DNA of 10,752 nucleotides, taken from NCBI GenBank assembly GCA_016200765.1, contig JACQEC010000328.1, positions 1 to 10,752 on the forward strand, in the 5' to 3' direction. The notes under the pieces were generated by a model. It made no database searches. It was not told where the DNA came from and saw nothing but the letters and a program-made list of their open reading frames with translations. This document shows, piece after piece, positions 5,045 through 10,752 of the stretch; position 1 is the first letter of the stretch, and every line of letters begins with the position of its first letter. Source of the stretch: Chloroflexota bacterium (lineage in GTDB: Bacteria; Chloroflexota; Anaerolineae; JACRMK01). The position numbers and the translations under genes are program-made.

Positions 5045-7744
5045 TTGACACCCGAGCATGAGCGCATCAACAGCCGCGACCCGGCCTGGCGGCGCTGGGG
5101 GCCTTACCTTAGCGAGCGCGCCTGGGGCACGGTTCGCGAGGACTACAGCGCCGACGGTCAGGCCTGGGGTTACCTGCCGCATGACCACGCGCGCTCGAAA
5201 GCCTACCGCTGGAACGAGGACGGACTGACCGGTATTTGCGACGACCACCAGCGGCTGTGCTTTGCGCCAGTGTTCTGGAACGGTCGCGACCCAATCCTCA
5301 AGGAGCGGCTGTTCGGGCTGGATGGCCGCGAGGGTAATCACGGCGAGGATGTCAAGGAATACTACTATTATCTCGACTCGACGCCGACCCACTCATATAT
5401 GCGCGCGCTATACAAGTACCCACAACGCGCGTTCCCCTACACTGATCTGATCGAGACCTCCCGCCGCCGAAGCCGAGCCGATCCCGAATATGAACTGATA
5501 GACACCGGTGTGTTTGCCGAGGATCGCTACTTTGACATCTTCGTCGAGTACGCAAAGGCAAGCCCGCGCGATGTGCTCATCCGCCTGAATGTGATCAACC
5601 GCGGCCCCGACCCCGCCGATCTGCACGTCCTGCCGACGCTCTGGTTCCGCAACGTGTGGTCATGGGGGCAAACAGACAACGGCAATCCCAAGCCCATCCT
5701 GCGCCGGGCCAATGCGGGGGAGGGCGTGGCGGGGAGCATCGTCGCCCAGCACGCCACGCTCGGCCGGTACGTGCTGGCGTGTGATTCGCTCGCGGGCGAG
5801 CCGGCCTTTCTGTTCACCGAGAACGACACCAACGTCGAGAGGCTTTACGGCGCGCCGAACCCCTCGCCCTATGTTAAGGATGGCTTTCACGAGGCCATCG
5901 TCCAGGGTCGCCGCGACGCGATAATCCCCGATCCAGTCGGGGACGGCACCAAGGCGGCGGCGCATTATCGCCTGTCTATTGCCGCGGGAGGCACAGCGAC
6001 CGTTCGCTTGCGGTTGACCTCCCTGCGGGAGCAGGCCGCGGCACCGCAAACGACGCTACCCTTCGCGGATTTCGACGCGCTGTTTGCCCAGCGCCAGAGC
6101 GAAGCCGATCAATTCTATACCGCCCTGCAACCCGCGGGGTTGAGCGACGACGAGCGACTGGTGCAGAGGCAGGCTTTCGCGGGCATGTTGTGGTCGAAGC
6201 AGTTCTACCATTACGACGTCGGCGTGTGGTTGCGCGGCGACCCCGCACAGCCGCCTCCGCCGCCGGAGCGCCGCGATGGGCGCAATCACCAGTGGACGCA
6301 CGTCAACGCCGCCGATATTATTTCGATGCCCGATAAGTGGGAGTACCCCTGGTTTGCGGCGTGGGATTTGGCGTTCCACTGCCTGCCGCTGGCGCTGGTT
6401 GACCCCGACTTTGCCAAAGAGCAGTTGGTGCTGTTGGGGCGGGAGTGGTTCCAGCACCCCAACGGGCAAATGCCGGCGTACGAGTGGAACTTCGGCGACG
6501 TGAACCCGCCGGTGCTGGCGTGGGCGGCGTGGCGCGTCTATAAGATCGAGCAGAAGGCGCGCGGCCAAGGCGACCGCCAGTTTCTGGAGCGGATGTATCA
6601 CAAACTGCTGCTCTACTTTACGTGGTGGGTAAATCGCAAGGACTCGGAAGGCAACAACGTCTTTCAGGGCGGCTTCCTGGGATTGGATAACATCGGCGTG
6701 TTTGATCGCAGCGCGCCCCTGCCCACCGGCGGCCACCTTGAGCAGAGCGACGGCACGTCGTGGATGGCGATGTTCTGCCTGAACATGCTCACCATCGCGC
6801 TTGAGCTGGCAACCGAAAACCGCGTCTATGAGGACATCGCCACCAAGTTCTTCGAGCACTTTCTCTACATCGCCGAGGCGATGAACAACATCTCCGGCGA
6901 CGGCATCGCGCTGTGGGATGAGCAGGATGAGTTCTTCTACGATGTCCTGCATGTGCGCGAGGAGGACAATCGCTCGCTCCGCATCCGCTCGATGGTCGGC
7001 CTGATACCGCTGTTTGCGGTCACGACCATCGAGCCGGCCCTGCTGGAAAAACTGCCGGAGTTCGGCAAACGGCTGGAGTGGTTTCTCGACCATCGCCCCG
7101 AGTTGGCGAAACTCGTCTCGCGCTGGCATGAGCCGCGCATGGGCGACCGTCGTCTGCTGGCGATCTTGCGCGGCCACCGCATGAAGCGCGTCCTGCGCCG
7201 GATGCTCGACCCCGACGAATTCCTGTCAGCGTATGGGGTGCGCGCGCTCTCGCGCTATCACCAGGGGCATCCGTTCGAGGTGGACGTTGACGGCGCGCGC
7301 TACGCCGTCGAGTACCTGCCGGCGGAATCAAACCTCCCGCTGTTCGGCGGCAACTCCAATTGGCGCGGCCCGATCTGGTGTCCGGTGAACTACCTGATTA
7401 TTGAGTCGCTTCAGCAGTTTCACCATTACTATGGCGACGACTTTAAGGTCGAATGCCCGACCGGCTCGGGGCAACTGCTGACGCTGAACGAGATCGCGGA
7501 TTTTCTGTCCCAGCGCCTGATCCACCTGTTTGTGCGCGACGAGCACGGGCAACGGGCGATCTTTGGGGGACAGTCGAAGTTTCAAAGCGACCCCCATTGG
7601 CGCGACTATCTCCTCTTCTACGAATACTTTCATGGCGACAACGGGGCGGGGTTGGGCGCCAGCCATCAAACGGGGTGGACCGGCCTCATCGCGAAGTTGC
7701 TGCAACAGCAAGGCGAGCGCCAATCAAGGCCGCGCGAAGCGTGA
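5045..7744 (+). CDS. GH63-like (MGH1-type) glucosidase
   Basis: 899-residue protein, probably starting at TTG 5045 with AGGAG seven bases upstream; homologs I know of begin similarly with a short T/E-x-H-E-R lead before WRRWGPYLSERAWGTVREDY. The N-terminal part (about 15-345) carries family landmarks such as FWNGRDPILKERLFGL and GNHGEDVKEYYYYLDSTPTH (residues 98-116) and is likely a beta-sandwich. The C-terminal part (about 370-885) is an alpha/alpha barrel with PWFAAWDLAFH, NWRGPIW (772-778) and EYFHGDNGAGLGASHQTGWTG near the end. By analogy with GH63 enzymes, D441 (AWDLAFH) is the likely general acid and E860 (FYEYFHG) the likely general base; these assignments are inferred. No signal peptide or membrane segment is seen, so it probably acts in the cytoplasm on alpha-glucosides such as glucosylated glycerate or glycans. 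The exact substrate is unknown. It follows the regulator on the same strand and converges with ftcD 48 bases downstream. Confidence 0.88.
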   Translation: MTPEHERINSRDPAWRRWGPYLSERAWGTVREDYSADGQAWGYLPHDHARSKAYRWNEDGLTGICDDHQRLCFAPVFWNGRDPILKERLFGLDGREGNHGEDVKEYYYYLDSTPTHSYMRALYKYPQRAFPYTDLIETSRRRSRADPEYELIDTGVFAEDRYFDIFVEYAKASPRDVLIRLNVINRGPDPADLHVLPTLWFRNVWSWGQTDNGNPKPILRRANAGEGVAGSIVAQHATLGRYVLACDSLAGEPAFLFTENDTNVERLYGAPNPSPYVKDGFHEAIVQGRRDAIIPDPVGDGTKAAAHYRLSIAAGGTATVRLRLTSLREQAAAPQTTLPFADFDALFAQRQSEADQFYTALQPAGLSDDERLVQRQAFAGMLWSKQFYHYDVGVWLRGDPAQPPPPPERRDGRNHQWTHVNAADIISMPDKWEYPWFAAWDLAFHCLPLALVDPDFAKEQLVLLGREWFQHPNGQMPAYEWNFGDVNPPVLAWAAWRVYKIEQKARGQGDRQFLERMYHKLLLYFTWWVNRKDSEGNNVFQGGFLGLDNIGVFDRSAPLPTGGHLEQSDGTSWMAMFCLNMLTIALELATENRVYEDIATKFFEHFLYIAEAMNNISGDGIALWDEQDEFFYDVLHVREEDNRSLRIRSMVGLIPLFAVTTIEPALLEKLPEFGKRLEWFLDHRPELAKLVSRWHEPRMGDRRLLAILRGHRMKRVLRRMLDPDEFLSAYGVRALSRYHQGHPFEVDVDGARYAVEYLPAESNLPLFGGNSNWRGPIWCPVNYLIIESLQQFHHYYGDDFKVECPTGSGQLLTLNEIADFLSQRLIHLFVRDEHGQRAIFGGQSKFQSDPHWRDYLLFYEYFHGDNGAGLGASHQTGWTGLIAKLLQQQGERQSRPREA

Positions 7745-7792
7745 CGGGTGACGAGTGAAGCGACAGCGCGACCGGGGCCGTGACCATCGGTG

Positions 7793-9271
7793 TTACAGCG
7801 ATGACTCGACGAGCGCAATCCGCTGTTCGTACGCGCTCACGGATGGCTGGCCGGCCAGCGCTGTGAAGTTCTCGCGCACGTTGCGTAGTGCGCCCTTGAT
7901 GGCGGCCTCCGCCAGATAGGTGGCGACGGCGGCATCGCTCTGCGCAGACTTTAGCCCTGTGCCCATCGCCAGTCGCGTCAGCGCCAGAACGCGCGCGGAC
8001 TGCTCGGCGACACGCATCGGCACCGCCGCCGCGCCTTCCATCGCCTGTACGATGGCCGCGGGACGGGAGGCAGAGTCTTTCGGCAGTTTGTACGCGTCCA
8101 TCACGGCGGTATAGGCTTGAGCGTCCTCGGCCACCGCCGCGTGCAGGGAGTCCTTTAACTGCCGCGCCTCGTCGTGGATACCCTGCATCGCGCTGTGAGC
8201 CGAAGCATAACTTTTCTTGGCGAGCGTCAGGCCGGTGAACATCATCAGCAGCGATGCGGCCATCGCGCCGGCATAGGCCGACGCACTACCGCCGCCCGGC
8301 GCGGGGGTCGCGGCGGCAAGGTCGTCGAGGAACGTGGGCGAGGCGGCGGAGGGTTGTAGAGCCGACTGCTGAAGGGCGTCGGCCAGGCGGATTTCAAGGA
8401 CTTGACTGCGCGTGAAGTTGGCGAGTTGGAGATAGTAGGCGGCGCTATCCAGGAGGGCTTGCTGGGGAACCAACCCAACAATCTCACTTTCGACGATGGG
8501 TGTGCCGGTGCGCTCGGCTTCGCGCTTGACCATCTCGAAGGCGCGGAACAGGGGCGTCTGCTCGTAGTGGGTCATGTTCATGGAGACTTGCACAAGTTGG
8601 CGGTCGGCCAGTTCAAGGCCGAGCGCCTTGACGAACCGCAAGCCGCCGCTGGAAAAGCGCACGGCCTTCGCGATGGCTTTGGCGACCTTGAGGTTGGTGG
8701 TGCCGAGGTTGACGTTAAAGGCGACGAGCGGGAAGCGCGCGCCGATGGCGGTCGCGCCCGCTTTGCCGAGTTTGCGCGGGCCGAAGTCGGGCGCGCGGTC
8801 GGGATTGGTCTCGATCTCGGTCTTTAACCCCTCGTACTCGCCGCGCCGCACGTCAGCCAGATTGCGATTGGCCTCCTTCGTCGCGGCGTCTTCGTAAAGA
8901 TAGATGGGAATGTTCAGCTCCCGCCCCATGCGCTCGCCCAGGCGGCGCGCGATGGCGACACACTCGGCCTGTGTTGCGCCGCTGATGGGGATGAAGGGGA
9001 TGACGTCGGTTGCGCCCATGCGCGGGTGCTCGCCGCGATGGGTGTCGAGGTCAATCAGATCGGCGGCTTTGGCCGCGGCGCGGAAGGCGGCTTCCTCTAC
9101 GGCCTGGGCGTCTCCGACAAGGGTAATGACCGAACGGTTATGGTTCGCGTCCATCTCCTGATCGAGCAGGGTGACGCCGCCGGCCGACAGGAGCGCGGCA
9201 ACGATCTGGTCAACGACCTCCCTGCGGCGGCCTTCGCTGAAGTTGGGGACGCATTCAATGATTTGCGGCAT
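7793..9271 (-). CDS. ftcD: Glutamate formimidoyltransferase / formimidoyl-THF cyclodeaminase fusion
   Basis: 492-residue bifunctional cytoplasmic enzyme. It transfers the formimino group of N-formimino-glutamate to tetrahydrofolate, releasing glutamate, and then deaminates the product to 5,10-methenyl-THF plus ammonia. The N-terminal transferase domains span about 1-300: VPNFSEGR at 8-15, then DTHRGEHPRMGATDVIPF with H82 at the catalytic position known from the mammalian enzyme, and FNVNLGT in the second subdomain. A short Ala/Ser/Gln-rich linker (about 300-311) leads to the cyclodeaminase domain (312-492), with the glycine-rich TPAPGGGSASAYAGAMAASL start, D384 in AVAEDAQAY, YKLPK and SDAAVATYLAEAAIKGA. 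Both halves look intact. The start at ATG 9271 has CGGAG shortly upstream. In histidine degradation it usually follows HutI and HutU, but no hut gene is in this window. It converges with the glucosidase gene; no clear terminator lies in the 48-base gap. Confidence 0.95.
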   Translation of the reverse strand: MPQIIECVPNFSEGRRREVVDQIVAALLSAGGVTLLDQEMDANHNRSVITLVGDAQAVEEAAFRAAAKAADLIDLDTHRGEHPRMGATDVIPFIPISGATQAECVAIARRLGERMGRELNIPIYLYEDAATKEANRNLADVRRGEYEGLKTEIETNPDRAPDFGPRKLGKAGATAIGARFPLVAFNVNLGTTNLKVAKAIAKAVRFSSGGLRFVKALGLELADRQLVQVSMNMTHYEQTPLFRAFEMVKREAERTGTPIVESEIVGLVPQQALLDSAAYYLQLANFTRSQVLEIRLADALQQSALQPSAASPTFLDDLAAATPAPGGGSASAYAGAMAASLLMMFTGLTLAKKSYASAHSAMQGIHDEARQLKDSLHAAVAEDAQAYTAVMDAYKLPKDSASRPAAIVQAMEGAAAVPMRVAEQSARVLALTRLAMGTGLKSAQSDAAVATYLAEAAIKGALRNVRENFTALAGQPSVSAYEQRIALVESSL

Positions 9272-9288
9272 AGGGCTCCGATAGGTGT

Positions 9289-9317
9289 ACTATCAGTGTC
9301 TCGCGATCGGTAATCAA
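9289..9317 (-). promoter_or_regulatory. Possible promoter for ftcD
   Basis: The minus strand has TTGATT (9312-9317) and GATAGT (9289-9294) with a 17-base spacer, giving a start near 9282 and a leader of about 10 bases before ATG 9271. Matches to consensus are partial, so this is only suggestive. Confidence 0.3.
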
Positions 9318-9325
9318 CTAGACTT

Positions 9326-10462
9326 TTAAGCCGCCGCAACTTGGTTGCGCTTGGGAAGCCAATCCAAATATTCTTTCACTACTGTCTGATTACTTGTAGG
9401 CCCAAATCGTGCCTCTATTACAGCCTCTGAGTTTCCTTGCTGCTTTTCGAACTTATAGCGAACCTCTGCTTCATTGGTGAGCACTGCTTCTTCGTAAATT
9501 GTTCTCACGTTTCCTAACGGTATTAGAGTTCCGAACAACTTTTCGCTTTCAGCACTCTCTCCAATAATTGGACCGGGTCGCCCACCGCCGAAATTATCGA
9601 GCACACCCTGAATACCGTTGGGATCAAACGAAACATTCAATCCGCCCCATTTTCCGTACAACTTTCCGTCTCGGCGAATTCCTAGCAAGCGTACAATAAT
9701 CTGCCATTCCTCCGGAGTAAGCTCACGCTTTGGCATGGTAATGATGCATTTTGTCCGAATCTGTATTTCCGATAAATCCTGTAGCATCTCGGTAATTCCA
9801 GGATCGGGCGCTTTGCCTGTACCTATACCTTGGCGAGATTCCATTATCACCACGCCGGTTGAAATGTCGGTCATTCGCGCCAGATATGGTTTGCTTACAC
9901 AGGTCTGGAATCTTGAGACTACTAAAAGTTGATGCACATTCAGGGGTAATGGTTGAACATGAAACTGTACATGTCCAAGACGGTTCTTATGCTGAGAGAC
10001 GAGAGTTACTCTAATTGGAATCGGCTGGTTCTCGTTTGAGAACGTGACTTCGTCATGCCCTGCCTGTACAGCCTTAAAGTGCACATATTCGAGCCTGAAT
10101 TGATCGCCATCGTCACAGTGAAATTCGATACTTGCAATGAGCTGGGCTTGATTCGTCGCTGGGCCAATGTGAATAGATTGAGGTTGAAATGAATCACCTC
10201 CCATGAACGGCTTCGCGAATTCTGGCATTTCTACTGCTTTTATATAGGGCGCATATATATCCACTGGCGCTCCAGTGGCAATATGACGCTCCAGAGCCTC
10301 CTTCACTTCTGCTCCTTCGGGGGTGTTCGGGATGTTAAAGATCGTATCAATGATAAACGGCTTTTCCTCAGCAGCGCCTGGAAATTTCTCCTCAACGCTA
10401 ATTTTCACTTCCGAGTTCGAAAGCTGTATGGTTGGACGATAATGTGTGTCCAGTTCGTCCAA
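9326..10462 (-). CDS. Unrecognised A+T-rich protein, probably 5'-truncated
   Basis: Leftward frame of 378 codons from a TTG at 10462 to TAA at 9326. I do not recognise the family. The product looks soluble and rich in short beta-type stretches (IEFHCDDGDQFRLEYVHFKA, VTLVSQHKNRLGHVQFHVQP), with a Gly-rich segment (DNFGGGRPGPIIGES). No signal peptide, membrane span or catalytic motif is evident. G+C is clearly lower than in the neighbours: two sampled 60-base lines gave 37% and 48%, against 68% for one line in ftcD, suggesting recent acquisition. The TTG start has no ribosome site, the first in-frame ATG is about 85 codons further on, and the frame continues upstream as good protein-like sequence up to an insertion sequence end. 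The gene is therefore probably a remnant of a longer one, and any protein made would lack its native N-terminus. It lies 54 bases upstream of ftcD on the same strand. Confidence 0.6.
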   Translation of the reverse strand: MDELDTHYRPTIQLSNSEVKISVEEKFPGAAEEKPFIIDTIFNIPNTPEGAEVKEALERHIATGAPVDIYAPYIKAVEMPEFAKPFMGGDSFQPQSIHIGPATNQAQLIASIEFHCDDGDQFRLEYVHFKAVQAGHDEVTFSNENQPIPIRVTLVSQHKNRLGHVQFHVQPLPLNVHQLLVVSRFQTCVSKPYLARMTDISTGVVIMESRQGIGTGKAPDPGITEMLQDLSEIQIRTKCIITMPKRELTPEEWQIIVRLLGIRRDGKLYGKWGGLNVSFDPNGIQGVLDNFGGGRPGPIIGESAESEKLFGTLIPLGNVRTIYEEAVLTNEAEVRYKFEKQQGNSEAVIEARFGPTSNQTVVKEYLDWLPKRNQVAAA

Positions 10463-10614
10463 GACTTTGCTTGCATCTTCTAATTTCTGTAGTACCGCCT
10501 GTTCTGGAAGGTGTTTCTCGACAAGTTCCCAAAGTTTATCGCCATTAACGAAACGAATGAGGTGCTCGAAACGTGAAGAAATATGAGCGGATTTGATTGA
10601 CTTCTCTGCTTCTT
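10463..10614 (-). pseudogene. In-frame 5' remnant of the A+T-rich gene, without a start codon
   Basis: Translating the minus strand in the frame of the downstream gene gives about 50 further codons with no stop, reading EAEKSIKSAHISSRFEHLIR, then VNGDKLWELVEKHLPEQ and LQKLEDASKV directly before LDELDTHY. The helix-like, charged sequence looks like real coding sequence. There is no ATG, GTG or TTG in this stretch. The coding character runs up to the presumed IS end at 10615, so the original start lies on the far side of the insertion, outside the window. Confidence 0.65.
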
Positions 10615-10752
10615 GGTAGTGTCCCTTTAATGAGGCACGGCTCTAAACGGCCCATAAATGCTTTGGCGGGATGCGGAAGCTGAGTAGTTCATCCATGGAC
10701 CAGATGTGGTCGGTGAGGTTAGCCGCCATGGCCGGTGTGCGCGGTTGCCAGC
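10615..10752 (-). mobile_element. End of an insertion sequence (extends beyond window)
   Basis: The segment carries the C-terminal codons of a transposase (10643-10750) followed by 28 bases ending at GGTAGTGTCCC (plus-strand reading from 10615), which looks like an IS terminal repeat. The other end lies outside the window, so neither the matching terminal repeat nor a target duplication can be checked. G+C rises again here relative to the adjacent gene. Confidence 0.6.
10643..10752 (-). CDS. Transposase C-terminal fragment (cut by window edge)
   Basis: The last 35 codons of a leftward gene end at TAG 10643-10645. The peptide starts WQPRTPAMAANLTDHIWSM and continues DELLSFRIPPKHLWAV. The RTPAMAA-x-LTDHIW-x-x-x-ELL pattern is one I associate with C-termini of DDE-type transposases of IS1-like or related elements common in Chloroflexota and cyanobacteria; the exact IS family is uncertain. 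The stop codon is in the same frame as the downstream gene remnant. Confidence 0.7.
   Translation of the reverse strand, partial: WQPRTPAMAANLTDHIWSMDELLSFRIPPKHLWAV

Noticed and set aside
6056..7177. 373-codon open frame on the minus strand
   Set aside because: It lies entirely within the glucosidase gene, which has clear family motifs. Long antisense frames are expected in G+C-rich coding DNA, and the product resembles no family I know.
7745..7792. Bidirectional terminator between the glucosidase gene and ftcD
   Set aside because: I looked for a stem followed by T-tracts on both strands in this 48-base gap and found no convincing one.

Overview
This window looks like a bacterial chromosome of high G+C content, except for its right end. 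Gene content, gene order and the many short G+C-rich palindromic repeats fit a Chloroflexota-type genome (for example Anaerolineae). That placement is an inference from general resemblance, because no rRNA or other strong phylogenetic marker is present.

Layout. Positions 1-2035 hold a leftward translation-related operon: mtaB (tRNA ms2t6A37 methylthiotransferase), a HIT/HinT-like protein and a YqeY/GatB-like protein cut by the window edge. Next comes a leftward two-tRNA operon, tRNA-Phe(GAA) then tRNA-Cys(GCA), with a good promoter and a rho-independent terminator. Positions 2296-2869 are non-coding. They hold two tandem 105-bp palindromic units, a 12-bp-arm hairpin, two short GTAGGGG-ended palindromes and an extended -10 promoter. 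Rightward genes follow: gdhA (glutamate dehydrogenase), a NarL/FixJ-type regulator with a degenerate receiver domain, and a roughly 900-residue GH63-like glucosidase that starts at TTG. Converging on these is a leftward fused formimidoyltransferase-cyclodeaminase (ftcD). The last 1.4 kb differs: an A+T-rich unrecognised gene whose 5' end is broken by an insertion sequence, of which the transposase C-terminus and a likely terminal repeat are visible at the right edge.

How the genes relate. The mtaB-hit-yqeY cluster and the tRNA pair belong to translation and tRNA modification. GdhA and FtcD both handle glutamate (FtcD releases it from formiminoglutamate while charging tetrahydrofolate), but they are on opposite strands with no sign of shared control and no hut genes nearby. 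The regulator and glucosidase are co-oriented neighbours, separated by a decayed palindromic repeat; a functional link is possible but unproven.

I did not find a convincing new multi-gene system. The strongest leads are the atypical receiver domain, the repeat families that sit at gene ends, and the interrupted A+T-rich gene of unknown function at the right edge.
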